A stretch of DNA of 64,000 bases from Microbacterium sp. LWO12-1.2 (GTDB lineage: Bacteria; Actinomycetota; Actinomycetes; Actinomycetales; Microbacteriaceae), in assembly GCF_040675875.1 (NCBI RefSeq), contig NZ_JBEGII010000001.1:2418001-2482000 (forward strand), written 5' to 3'. The translations under genes were made by a program, and so were the position numbers. Of the stretch, positions 23,741 through 32,374 are shown one piece after another; the stretch's first letter is position 1, and each line of letters opens with the position of its first letter. Below the pieces are notes generated by a model. The model ran no database searches and was not told where the DNA came from. It saw nothing but the letters and a program-made list of their open reading frames with translations.

Positions 23741-24423
23741 TGACTCCCCGACCCGAGCGGGTGTCCCGCCACGACGTGCTCTCGTCCGCCCGTGAGATCG
23801 TCGACGCGCAGGGCCTGGAGCAACTGACGATGCGTCGCCTGGGCACGGCCCTCGGCGCGGACCCGATGACCGCCTACCGGCACTTCGCCGGCAAGGCCGA
23901 GATCGCGGCGGCTCTCGCCGACGAGTTCTGGGTGGGGCTCTCCCTCCCCGCAGCTGCGGAGTCCTCGGACTGGCGTGCCTATGCGCTGGCCCTCATGCGC
24001 GCGATCCGCTCCGAACTCGCGGCGCACCCCGGCCTCATCCCCATCGTCTCGACGCATCCGATCACCTCACCGGCAGCTCTGACGGTCGCCGACGAGGCCA
24101 TCGGTGCCCTGCTGGACCTGGGAGCGCCGGTCGACCCGTCGCTCGGCGACCTCGTCAACGTGCTCGTCATGGTGACGGTCGCCTCGGCGATGGGAGAGTT
24201 CGCGGCGCCGGCCGGAACCGAGCCGACAGAAGCGGATGCCGCGCATGAGCACCCGGACGGGGACCGCGGGCACGACGATGCCGAGACGGAGCTCCTCGCC
24301 GCGCTCCCCCATCTCGGACGCGTGATCGCTGCCGGCTGGTCCCCCTCCCCCGAGCGCCAGTTCGAGGCGGGCGTCGCGGCGATCCTGCACGGGTGGCGCT
24401 TCGCGCCGCCGCCCGCACCATGA
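23737..24423 (+). CDS. TetR-family regulator between two ABC transporters
   Basis: 228 aa. The N-terminal helix-turn-helix is visible: A-R-E-I-V-D-A-Q-G-L-E-Q-L-T-M-R-R-L-G, then A-L-G-A-D-P-M-T-A-Y-R-H-F-A-G-K-A-E. The ligand domain has a hydrophilic insert rich in Glu, His and Asp near residues 160-185. It overlaps the permease gene before it and the FtsX-like permease after it (ATGA each side), so one polycistronic mRNA covers two ABC systems. It is the likely repressor acting at 22008-22020. Confidence 0.9.
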   Translation: MMTPRPERVSRHDVLSSAREIVDAQGLEQLTMRRLGTALGADPMTAYRHFAGKAEIAAALADEFWVGLSLPAAAESSDWRAYALALMRAIRSELAAHPGLIPIVSTHPITSPAALTVADEAIGALLDLGAPVDPSLGDLVNVLVMVTVASAMGEFAAPAGTEPTEADAAHEHPDGDRGHDDAETELLAALPHLGRVIAAGWSPSPERQFEAGVAAILHGWRFAPPPAP

Positions 24424-26747
24424 TGGACCTCGCGAGCACGGGACGGATGACGGCCGCCCGCATCCGCCGCAACCCCCTCAGCAGCATCGCGCTGATGCTG
24501 CTGATCGCGATCAGCTCTGCGACAGCGGGGGCCGGCGTCTTCGCCCTGGCATCATCGGTCGGCGCGACCGAGCGGCTCTTCCGCCTCGCGCAGGCTCCGG
24601 ATGCCGTGCAGATGCACGTCGGCGCGATCGACCCGGGAGCGCTGGACTCCTTCGCCGCGGCGAACCCCGACATCGTCCGCGACCATCAGGCCCAGGTCGC
24701 GCTGCAGCTCGACAACCTCGCCCTGCGCGTGAACGGGGCATCCGACGTCGCACGGGCGGGGGTCATGGATCTGCTGCTGGTCACGCAGAGCCCGCGGTTC
24801 GATCTCCTGCTGGACGCGGAGGGGCGTCCTGTGGCCGTGCGCGACGGCGAGATCGCGGTGCCGAGCTATTACGCCAGCGCGTACGAGCTCGCGCGCGGTG
24901 ACACTCTCGAGCTCGTCATCGACGGGGCGGTCGAGCCGTTCGTCGTCTCGGACATCGTCCACGACGCACAGATGGGGCCGAGCCTGGTCAACTCCAAACG
25001 CTTCGTCATCTCCCCTGACGACTGGCAGCGGCTCTCCGGCAGCCTTTCCGAGGAGCACATCCTCACCTTCCGCCTGGTGGACGGGGCCGGTGAGCGGTTC
25101 ACCGAGGCCTATCGCCTCGCGCAGCTTCCCGCGAACGGTGCCGCCGTCGACGGCGCTCTGCTGCGGCTGATCACCGCACTGTCCGACGGGCTGGTCGCGA
25201 TCGTGACCATCCTGGTGGCGCTGATCCTGCTGTCGATCACGCTCCTCTGCCTCCGGATCATGGTGCTCACCGCGCTCGAGGAGGATGCCAGACGGATCGG
25301 CGTGCTCCGCGCTATCGGCTTCTCCCACCGCGACGTGCAGGGCACTCTGCTCGTCGGGTACGCCGTGCATGCCGCCGTCGGTCTGATCGTGGCGCTGTTC
25401 CTCGTCCGGCCGGTGTCCGCCCTCCTGACGAGCCCTGGGAGCACCACGCTGACGGCTCCGGGGGGCGGAGCCGCCACGGCGGCGATGACCGTCACCGTGG
25501 TGATCACCTCCGCCCTCTCGATCGCTCTCGCCGCGCAATTGCTGCGTGGCGTGCGCCGCATCAGCCCGCTGGCGGCGCTGACCCGGCCGCAGCTGTCACC
25601 GAAGCCCGGACGCCGCCCGCGACGACTTCGGTGGGATCTCCCGTTTCCGGTCGCCGTGCGCCTCGCCGCCCGTGGCCTGACATCTCGGCCCGGCGCCGCC
25701 GTGCTGCTGATCGCCATGGTCGCGTGCGCGGTCATGCTGTCCTCGCTGCCGCTGCGGGTGACCCAGACCATCGCGGCACCCGACTTCGTTGCGGTCATGG
25801 GCGTGGGGCAGAGCGACATTCGCGCGTTCGTCCGCGAGGGCTCGGATGAGAGCGCCGCAGGACGACTCGAGCGAGCGCTGACAGACGACACCGACATCGA
25901 TCGGTTCGCGAGCGTGACGAGTTACCGGGTCGACCTGGTGACCGGGAGCGACCGTGAGAGCATCGCGCTGGAAGTGGGCGATACCTCTCTCTTCCCCGTC
26001 GCCTACGTGCAGGGCACAGCACCGAGCCGGCCCGGCGAGATCGCACTGTCGACGCTCGCCGCCGAGAAGGCCGGCGTCGAGGTGGGGCAGTCCGTCGAGG
26101 TGAGCTCAGGGGGAGCCACGCATCGCCATCGGGTCACGGCGATCTATCACGACATCACCAACGGCGGGCGGTCCGGAAAGACCGCGTCGTTCGACGAGGG
26201 CACGGGAGTGCCCCTGTGGCGGACGGTGCTGATCGACGTGCGCGAAGGAGTCGATCAGCACGCGAAGGCGACGGCGTTGTCGGGAGACCATCCCGCGGCG
26301 ACCTTCACGGAGCTGGATCGTTTCGTGCAGTACACCCTCGGCGACACGGTCGAGCGGATGCAGGCGGCGTCGATCGTCGCCGGAGGTTCGGCGGCCGCGG
26401 TGATGCTCCTGGTGTTCGCGCTCCGGGGGCGACTCGAGTCCGCGCGTGATGCGACGGACCTGCGGCTGCTGCGGCTGCTCGGATGGTCAGGGGGCGCGGT
26501 GCGCGCCGTTCCGCTGATCCGTGCCGCGACCGTCGCCGCACTCGGACTCCTCCTCGGAGGGATCGCGACGGAAGCGCTCGGGCCGTCGGTGCTCGGCGCC
26601 ATGCTCTCGTCGTTCGGCGGCGGGGCGACCGCGCTCACCCCGCCGAACGTCCTGCCCGCCGTGGCCGCGGCGAGCGTGGTGGCGGCCGTACTGGCCGGCA
26701 CCGTGCTCGCCTCCCTCACCCTCCCGCCCCTCCGCAACGAAAGCTGA
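24420..26747 (+). CDS. FtsX-type ABC permease (MacB/LolC-like, large)
   Basis: 775 aa. A helix at about residues 20-42, a large extracellular domain, then three helices with the FtsX pattern (L-L-S-I-T-L-L-C-L-R-I near 270), a repeat of the same helix-domain-helices layout, and a C-terminal FtsX block. The cytoplasmic loop has D-A-R-R-I-G-V-L-R-A-I-G-F-S, where the ATPase docks. The ATG at 24420 overlaps the TetR stop. Partner is the ATPase 5 bp downstream. Such systems export antimicrobial peptides or act as peptide-sensing resistance modules. Confidence 0.9.
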   Translation: MMDLASTGRMTAARIRRNPLSSIALMLLIAISSATAGAGVFALASSVGATERLFRLAQAPDAVQMHVGAIDPGALDSFAAANPDIVRDHQAQVALQLDNLALRVNGASDVARAGVMDLLLVTQSPRFDLLLDAEGRPVAVRDGEIAVPSYYASAYELARGDTLELVIDGAVEPFVVSDIVHDAQMGPSLVNSKRFVISPDDWQRLSGSLSEEHILTFRLVDGAGERFTEAYRLAQLPANGAAVDGALLRLITALSDGLVAIVTILVALILLSITLLCLRIMVLTALEEDARRIGVLRAIGFSHRDVQGTLLVGYAVHAAVGLIVALFLVRPVSALLTSPGSTTLTAPGGGAATAAMTVTVVITSALSIALAAQLLRGVRRISPLAALTRPQLSPKPGRRPRRLRWDLPFPVAVRLAARGLTSRPGAAVLLIAMVACAVMLSSLPLRVTQTIAAPDFVAVMGVGQSDIRAFVREGSDESAAGRLERALTDDTDIDRFASVTSYRVDLVTGSDRESIALEVGDTSLFPVAYVQGTAPSRPGEIALSTLAAEKAGVEVGQSVEVSSGGATHRHRVTAIYHDITNGGRSGKTASFDEGTGVPLWRTVLIDVREGVDQHAKATALSGDHPAATFTELDRFVQYTLGDTVERMQAASIVAGGSAAAVMLLVFALRGRLESARDATDLRLLRLLGWSGGAVRAVPLIRAATVAALGLLLGGIATEALGPSVLGAMLSSFGGGATALTPPNVLPAVAAASVVAAVLAGTVLASLTLPPLRNES

Positions 26748-26752
26748 GCATC

Positions 26753-27460
26753 ATGACCCGCTCCCCTCTCATCGACGCCCGAGGCGTCACCAAGCAGTTC
26801 CCCGCAGGCGGCGACGACAGCACGACGGTGCTGGACGGTGTCGATCTCGCGATCGACGACGGGGACTATGTCGCGCTCACCGGGCCGAGCGGATCGGGCA
26901 AGACCACGCTGCTGTCCTGCCTCAGCGGCCTCGACCAGCCCACGTCGGGCTCGGTGCGGCTCGACGGAACCGACCTGGCCACCCTCGACGACCGGCGCCT
27001 CGCGCGCACCCGACGCACCACGGTGGGGTTCGTCTTCCAGCGCACGGATCTGCTCGACGAACTGCTCGTGCTCGACAACATCCTGCTCCCCGCGCACCGG
27101 CGACGAGGACGGATCCCGGACGAGACGCGGGCGCACACCGCACGGCTGATGGAGCGTCTCGGGATCGGGCACCTCGGCGGCCGCCGCACGCATGAGCTGT
27201 CCGGCGGCCAGCGTCAGCGCATCGGCATCTGCCGTGCGCTCGTGAACCGCCCCCGCATCCTGTTCGCCGATGAGCCGACGGGCGCTCTGCACAGTGAGTC
27301 CGTCGAGGAGGTGCTCGCCGTGTTCGACGAGCTGAACGCCGAGGGGACGACCCTGGTCGTCGTCACACACGATCTCACCGTGGCGCGGCGCGCACGCAGC
27401 CGTTGCCATCTCGTCGACGGACGGATCGTCGACGTCCCGGCGATGGCGTCGGCCCGCTGA
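26753..27460 (+). CDS. ABC transporter ATPase, MacB/LolD type
   Basis: 235 aa. Walker A is G-P-S-G-S-G-K-T-T, signature L-S-G-G-Q-R-Q-R-I, Walker B I-L-F-A-D-E-P-T-G-A-L. The pattern G-F-V-F-Q-R-T-D-L-L around the Q-loop is typical of the MacB/LolD branch that pairs with FtsX-like permeases. It begins 5 bp after the permease and ends the five-gene transcript of the two ABC systems. Confidence 0.93.
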   Translation: MTRSPLIDARGVTKQFPAGGDDSTTVLDGVDLAIDDGDYVALTGPSGSGKTTLLSCLSGLDQPTSGSVRLDGTDLATLDDRRLARTRRTTVGFVFQRTDLLDELLVLDNILLPAHRRRGRIPDETRAHTARLMERLGIGHLGGRRTHELSGGQRQRIGICRALVNRPRILFADEPTGALHSESVEEVLAVFDELNAEGTTLVVVTHDLTVARRARSRCHLVDGRIVDVPAMASAR

Positions 27461-27521
27461 GTACCGACAACCCCGCGTCGAACGGAAGAGTCGAGCGAGA
27501 GAAGAGGAGTACATTCGGGCC

Positions 27522-28208
27522 ATGTCGACCTCAGAGACGCTGCACGCCGAGCTGCGTGCGTTGGACCCTCAGCGCTGGCCGGAGTTCCTCACCGCCCGCT
27601 CGGGACTCCCCGGCCCGCGGGCGAACCTCACGCTGGTGGATGCGGTCGCCCGTATCGCGGATCCCCCGGCCATCGACGCTCTGCTGCGCGACGGCGGGGA
27701 GTACCCGATGATGTGCGCAGCTGCGGCGATCGCTCGACATGCGGCCGCGCCGGCCACCGCCGCACAGGCCCGCACGCTGGCGACGGATGAACAGTGGCGC
27801 GTGCGCGAGGGCGTCGTCATCGGCCTGCAGCTCCTCGGCGACGAGTCGCCCGACGCACTGATCGAGATCGTGCACGCATGGGCGGATGATCCCGACCTCT
27901 ATGTGCAGCGCGTGGCCACCGCGGCGATCTGCGAACCGCGGCTGCTGCGCACCCGCGCGGCGGCGGCCACAGCGATCGACATCTGCCGCCGAGCCACTCA
28001 ACATCTGACCGGCCTTCCCCGTGAGCGCAGGGCCGAGCCGGCGGCCCGGAACCTCCGACAGGCGCTCGGCTACTGCTGGAGCATCGCCGTCGCCGCCGAC
28101 CCGATTCCGGGCCTCGCCGCCTTCCGCGAGCTCTCGACGGACGACCCCGATGTCGCGTGGATCGTGAAGGAGAATCTGCGCAAGAAGCGGCTGTCGTCGA
28201 TCATCTGA
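27522..28208 (+). CDS. HEAT-repeat protein
   Basis: 228 aa, almost all alpha-helical, with repeated helix pairs such as A-R-I-A-D-P-P-A-I-D-A-L-L and V-R-E-G-V-V-I-G-L-Q-L-L-G, as in DNA-alkylation-repeat/HEAT proteins that serve as binding scaffolds. The catalytic residues of AlkD-type glycosylases cannot be confirmed. TACATT lies six bases before the ATG, suggesting a leaderless mRNA. It has no operon partners. Function unknown. Confidence 0.75.
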   Translation: MSTSETLHAELRALDPQRWPEFLTARSGLPGPRANLTLVDAVARIADPPAIDALLRDGGEYPMMCAAAAIARHAAAPATAAQARTLATDEQWRVREGVVIGLQLLGDESPDALIEIVHAWADDPDLYVQRVATAAICEPRLLRTRAAAATAIDICRRATQHLTGLPRERRAEPAARNLRQALGYCWSIAVAADPIPGLAAFRELSTDDPDVAWIVKENLRKKRLSSII

Positions 28209-28228
28209 GGATCGGCCCTTCCCGCCCC

Positions 28229-29419
28229 TCAGCGCACACGGGTGTACCGCCCCTCGTCGGCGGCGCTCTCCTCGACCGCGGCGAGCACGCGCTGCACCTG
28301 AAGAGCTTCCGCGAACGACGGCGACGCCCCGACGCCGTCCAACGATCCGACGAAGTCGACGACCTGGTGGATGAAGGTGTGCTCGTAGCCGAGACCGTGT
28401 CCGGTCGGCCACCATGCGGAGGCGTAGGGATGGGTCGGGTCCGTCGCCTGGATCCTGCGGAAGCCGCGCCGGTCAGGAGCGTCGTCTTCGCTGTAGAACT
28501 CGAGTTCGTTCATCCGCTCGAAGTCGAAGGCGATCGCGCCACGGTCCCCGTTGATCTCGATGCGGTTCGCGTTGCGCCGCCCGAGCGCCATCCGCGTCGC
28601 CTCGAACACCCCGAGGGCTCCGCCCGCGAAGCCGGCGATGAAGGCCGCAGCATCGTCGACGTCGACCGGCACCCGCGCACCGTCCAGATCACCCGTGCCG
28701 CCCAGTCCGACTTCCGCGCTGCGGCGAGGACGTGACGACACGAACGTGCGCAGGTGCGCTGATACGCCGTCGATCCGGTCGCCGGTGAGCCATTGCGCGG
28801 TGTCGATGCTGTGCGCCCCGATATCGCCGAGCGCGCCGGAACCGGCGGCCGCCCGGTCGAGACGCCAGGTATGCGGGGCATCGGCATCACTCAGCCAGTC
28901 CTGGAGGTACTGCGCGCGCACGTGCCGGATGGTGCCGAGCGCACCCTCGTCGATCAGCCTGCGGGCCAGGGCGAGCGCCGGGGTGCGCCGGTAGCTGTAG
29001 CCGCACATCGCGATGATCCCCCGTCGCTCTGCGAGCTCCGCCGCCGCGACCATGTCCGCAGCGTCGGCGGGATCGTTCGCGAGTGGCTTCTCGCACAGCA
29101 CGTGCTTGCCCGCGCGCAGAGCGGCGATCGCGATCTCGGCGTGCGTGTCGCCCGGGGTGCAGATGTCGACCACGTCGATGTCTGCCCGGTCGATCACGGC
29201 CGCCCAGTCATCCGACCAACTCTCCCACCCCCAGGTGTGTGCCGCCTGTCGTCCCCGCTCAGCATCACGGGACACGAGCACGGCGAGTTGCGGCTCCCGC
29301 GACAGATCGAAGAAGCGGGGCGCCGTGCGCCAGGCATGGGAATGGGCGCGGGCCATGAATCCTGCACCGATCACGGCGACCCGCAGGGGCTGCTTCCGGG
29401 TGATCTCGGTCATCGTCAT
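28229..29419 (-). CDS. Gfo/Idh/MocA family oxidoreductase (with ThuA partner)
   Basis: 396 aa NAD(P)-dependent dehydrogenase acting on sugars. The Rossmann motif is V-I-G-A-G-F-M-A, the catalytic lysine region C-E-K-P-L-A, and the substrate side has G-A-L-G-D-I-G-A-H-S-I-D. The ATG at 29419 overlaps the TGA of the second Gfo gene, and the operon also contains ThuA. In ThuAB-type systems such pairs oxidise a hydroxyl of a disaccharide or glycoside to the keto form. The specific substrate here is unknown. Confidence 0.92.
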   Translation of the reverse strand: MTMTEITRKQPLRVAVIGAGFMARAHSHAWRTAPRFFDLSREPQLAVLVSRDAERGRQAAHTWGWESWSDDWAAVIDRADIDVVDICTPGDTHAEIAIAALRAGKHVLCEKPLANDPADAADMVAAAELAERRGIIAMCGYSYRRTPALALARRLIDEGALGTIRHVRAQYLQDWLSDADAPHTWRLDRAAAGSGALGDIGAHSIDTAQWLTGDRIDGVSAHLRTFVSSRPRRSAEVGLGGTGDLDGARVPVDVDDAAAFIAGFAGGALGVFEATRMALGRRNANRIEINGDRGAIAFDFERMNELEFYSEDDAPDRRGFRRIQATDPTHPYASAWWPTGHGLGYEHTFIHQVVDFVGSLDGVGASPSFAEALQVQRVLAAVEESAADEGRYTRVR

Positions 29420-30504
29420 CGCTGCCTCCAGGAAGCCTGCGGGGTGAAGGGAACCAGGGGCGGCCGCCCTGGCGCGGTCGTCAGGTCGATGCGGCGACCG
29501 AGGTGCGCCGATTCGCCGAGCGCCGTCATGATCTCGAGCACATGCAGGGCGATCTCCCCGCTCGCTCTCCCGGCCCCGGTGGCGAGGTGATCGAGCACGC
29601 CGATACCCCGCCCGGCCTTCTCGTAGCCGGCCCGCTCGGCCACCGGCGACCATACATCGTCACCTGAGCGGCGCACACGCACCTCCCCGTCGAAGAGGTT
29701 GGGATCGGGCACGGAGAGCGTTCCCGATTCGCCGTGGATCTCGAGGGGCGACGCCTCGGTCGCGGCGCCGTCGAAGCTGAACGTGACCGTCGACACCGCG
29801 CCACCGACGTGTTCGAGCACGCCCGTCACGTGCGTGTCGATCTCCACCGGGATCGTCTCGCCGGCGCGAGGACCGGAGCCGATGGTGCGCGAGCTCCTCG
29901 GGCGCGAGGACGCGCCGACGACCCGCGCGACCGGCCCCAGCAGGTGGAACAGCGTCGTCAGATAGTAGGGCCCCATGTCGAGGAGCGGTCCGCCACCCTC
30001 TCGGTAGTAGAAGTCCGGATGCGGGTGCCACGACTCGTGCCCGGCCGACACCCAGGTCGCCGAGGCCGCGACGGGTGCGCCGATGCCGCCGGCGTCGATG
30101 ACCGCCCGCGCCGTCTGCACCCCGGTGCCGAGCACGGTGTCCGGCGCACAGCCGACCCAGACCTGCCCCGCGGCGGCCATCACGCGTCGCGCATCCGGGA
30201 GCGTGGCCGCCAGCGGCTTCTCGCCGAAGACGCTCGCCCCCGCGGCAAGCGCGGCGAGAGCCACCTGGGCGTGCGCCGCCGGGATGGTGAGGTTGATCAC
30301 GGTCTGCACCTCGGGGTCGGCAACCAGTTCGTCGACGCTCAGGGCACGGCATCCGGGGTGCTGTGCGGCGACGGCCTCGGCCCGGACCGCGTCGAGGTCG
30401 GCGGTCGCGGCGATCCGCACGCCGGGGTGTGCGCCGAGAGTCTCGAGGTACTGCGCCGAGATGACGCCTAGCCCGACTATTCCGATACCGTGCGGCTCGC
30501 CCAC
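29416..30504 (-). CDS. Gfo/Idh/MocA family oxidoreductase, second copy
   Basis: 362 aa. Rossmann motif I-V-G-L-G-V-I-S, catalytic region F-G-E-K-P-L-A, and P-L-L-D-M-G-P-Y-Y for the substrate site. The start is GTG at 30504, with GAGAGGGGG upstream; it overlaps the ThuA 3' end by 28 bp. Only moderately similar to the copy downstream, so the two may act on different positions or on oxidation and reduction steps. Confidence 0.9.
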   Translation of the reverse strand: MGEPHGIGIVGLGVISAQYLETLGAHPGVRIAATADLDAVRAEAVAAQHPGCRALSVDELVADPEVQTVINLTIPAAHAQVALAALAAGASVFGEKPLAATLPDARRVMAAAGQVWVGCAPDTVLGTGVQTARAVIDAGGIGAPVAASATWVSAGHESWHPHPDFYYREGGGPLLDMGPYYLTTLFHLLGPVARVVGASSRPRSSRTIGSGPRAGETIPVEIDTHVTGVLEHVGGAVSTVTFSFDGAATEASPLEIHGESGTLSVPDPNLFDGEVRVRRSGDDVWSPVAERAGYEKAGRGIGVLDHLATGAGRASGEIALHVLEIMTALGESAHLGRRIDLTTAPGRPPLVPFTPQASWRQR

Positions 30505-31184
30505 AGCATCCCCCTCTCGATGATCGTGCGTACGTTCGTGTCGCGGAGCACCTCGAGGCTGTGACCAGGAGTGGCGACGAAGATGCGCCCACGCCCCCAG
30601 AGCCGCGTCCACACCGCCGGGGAGGTGATGGGTCGATGCCAGGGGTGGTAGGGCTGCACCGGGTGGGTGGTCGTGGCCAGCACGTCGTTGAGATCGTCGC
30701 TGAGCACCCAGTACTGCTCCGTGCAGAGCGGGAAGTCGTCGATCCTCGCCATGATCTCGTGCGCACGGCCGAGGTCGGTGACTTCGACCGTGTAGCGCAG
30801 GAAGTTGTCGGCCTCCCCGCCCTCCCTCGCGTCGGGGTGCAGTGCCGGGTGCGTGGCGAACTGCCCGCCGATGAGTTGCAGGTAGTCGGAGCTGTTGCGG
30901 TACGAGTCGGCGATGCCTCCGTGCCAGCCGGCGAGCCCGGTGCCGCGTTCGACCGCACCCCGCAGGCCCTTCAGCGCGTCATCGGAGATCTCCGACATCG
31001 TCACGCTCTGCACGATCAGGTCGGTACGATCCATCTCGTCGCGGTCGGCGTAGATCTTCGGGGAGTCCTCCACGCGCACGTCGAATCCGCGTTCGGCGAG
31101 GAACGGGAGGAACAGCTCGGTCGCCTCGACGGGGTGGTGGCCTTCCCAGCCTCCGCGCACCACGAGCGCCGTGCGCGCCGTCAT
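30477..31184 (-). CDS. ThuA-family protein (trehalose utilisation / keto-sugar metabolism)
   Basis: 235 aa, a glutamine amidotransferase-like fold. Key segments are V-V-R-G-G-W-E-G-H-H-P-V, D-L-I-V-Q-S-V-T-M, G-L-A-G-W-H-G-G, and G-G-Q-F-A-T-H-P. ThuA is known from the trehalose/sucrose utilisation loci of rhizobia, together with ThuB (a Gfo/Idh/MocA protein); later work on related proteins points to 3-keto-glycoside metabolism. The ATG at 31184 lacks a strong ribosome binding site. First gene of the operon, divergent from LacI. Confidence 0.9.
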   Translation of the reverse strand: MTARTALVVRGGWEGHHPVEATELFLPFLAERGFDVRVEDSPKIYADRDEMDRTDLIVQSVTMSEISDDALKGLRGAVERGTGLAGWHGGIADSYRNSSDYLQLIGGQFATHPALHPDAREGGEADNFLRYTVEVTDLGRAHEIMARIDDFPLCTEQYWVLSDDLNDVLATTTHPVQPYHPWHRPITSPAVWTRLWGRGRIFVATPGHSLEVLRDTNVRTIIERGMLWASRTVSE

Positions 31185-31329
31185 GATGAGGTCTCGCGCG
31201 AAGCGGGCCGGTGGCAGCCGGATCCTCGCGTGATCGAGGGTGTGAAAGGCATCGGATCTTCCCTCCGCGTCGATGAGCAGGTGCGAACGAGTGTCAGCTT
31301 GCCACCGACCTGCGGCACCCCTCCCGAAC

Positions 31330-31339
31330 TTTGCGCAAA
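31330..31339. promoter_or_regulatory. Probable LacI-family operator
   Basis: TTTGCGCAAA is a perfect palindrome with the central CG typical of LacI-family sites. It lies 10 bp before the LacI ATG in the 164-bp gap shared with the divergent ThuA operon, overlapping the A-rich -10 region (31337-31342). Confidence 0.6.
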
Positions 31340-31348
31340 AATAGGTGG

Positions 31349-32374
31349 ATGACCGACCGACCACGCGCCACGCTCAACGATGTCGCCGTGAGCGCCGGGG
31401 TCAGCGTGGCCACCGTGTCGCGGGCCCTGCGCGACCGGGGAGAGATGTCAGCCGACACCCGTTCACGCGTGCTCGCCGCTGCCGCCGAGCTGGGCTACAG
31501 CGCCGCCGGCCAGCGGCGAGGGCGTCCCCGTCGCGGCACCTCGCTCCTGATCGACCTGGTGCTCGGCCGCTTCCACGATCCCTATACCGAGGAGATCACC
31601 GTCGGCGCCCGCACCACGGCGTCGGAGCTCGGGTACGACCTGGTGCTGACCGCGGAGCGCGACGACCCCGCCGACGACTGGCCCGCGCGCATCCACTCCC
31701 GCGGGTCGGCCGGTGTGATCGTGGGCCTCATCATGCCCACTCGCCCGCAGCTCGCCCTGATGCGACGCGCGTCGATCCCCGTGGTGCTGATCGAGCCCCC
31801 GTCCGAAACCTCCCTTCTGCTCCCGAGCCTGCGCACCACCGACAGCGCCGGTGCTGCCGCCGCCGCGCGCCACCTGGTCGAGCGGGGCGCGCGCCGGTTC
31901 ATCGTGATCGGCGGCGCCCCGTCGTACCGCTACGGACGCGCGCGGGTGGACGGGTTCCTGCGCACCATCGACGAGGTCGCCCCGCGCGCGCCCCGCGTAC
32001 AGACCAGCGCCGAGTGGAGCGCGTGGGATGCCCGGCGGGCCTGCGCTCGGGCCCTCGCCGAACTCGACGGAGAGGGGCCTATCGGAGTGTTCGCCTGCAC
32101 GGATGAGATGGCCGCCGGCGCCTATCGGGCCATCGCCGACAGCGGACGCACGATCCCCGCGGATGTGCTGGTCGTGGGCTTCGACGACGTACGAGGCGCA
32201 CGGTGGCTGCGCCCCTCGCTGACCACGATCCGTCAACCGATCAGGGAGCTCGGTTCCGCCGCGGTGCGGATGCTCGCACAGGCGGCATCCGGAGGCGAGA
32301 TCTCCACCGAGGCCGTCGTGCTGCCCACCGAGCTCGTCGAGCGCGGCTCGACACGCACGCTCATCGGGGGATGA
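31349..32374 (+). CDS. LacI-family transcriptional regulator
   Basis: 341 aa. The N-terminal helix-turn-helix and hinge are clear: A-T-L-N-D-V-A-V-S-A-G-V-S-V-A-T-V-S-R-A-L, with the hinge near residues 50-60. The rest is the periplasmic-binding-like sugar sensor, with L-L-I-D-L-V-L near 60 and V-G-F-D-D-V near 275. ATG at 31349. Being divergent from ThuA/Gfo with a palindrome between, it most likely represses that operon until a sugar binds. Its 3' end overlaps the amidohydrolase gene by 14 bp, tail to tail. Confidence 0.93.
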   Translation: MTDRPRATLNDVAVSAGVSVATVSRALRDRGEMSADTRSRVLAAAAELGYSAAGQRRGRPRRGTSLLIDLVLGRFHDPYTEEITVGARTTASELGYDLVLTAERDDPADDWPARIHSRGSAGVIVGLIMPTRPQLALMRRASIPVVLIEPPSETSLLLPSLRTTDSAGAAAAARHLVERGARRFIVIGGAPSYRYGRARVDGFLRTIDEVAPRAPRVQTSAEWSAWDARRACARALAELDGEGPIGVFACTDEMAAGAYRAIADSGRTIPADVLVVGFDDVRGARWLRPSLTTIRQPIRELGSAAVRMLAQAASGGEISTEAVVLPTELVERGSTRTLIGG

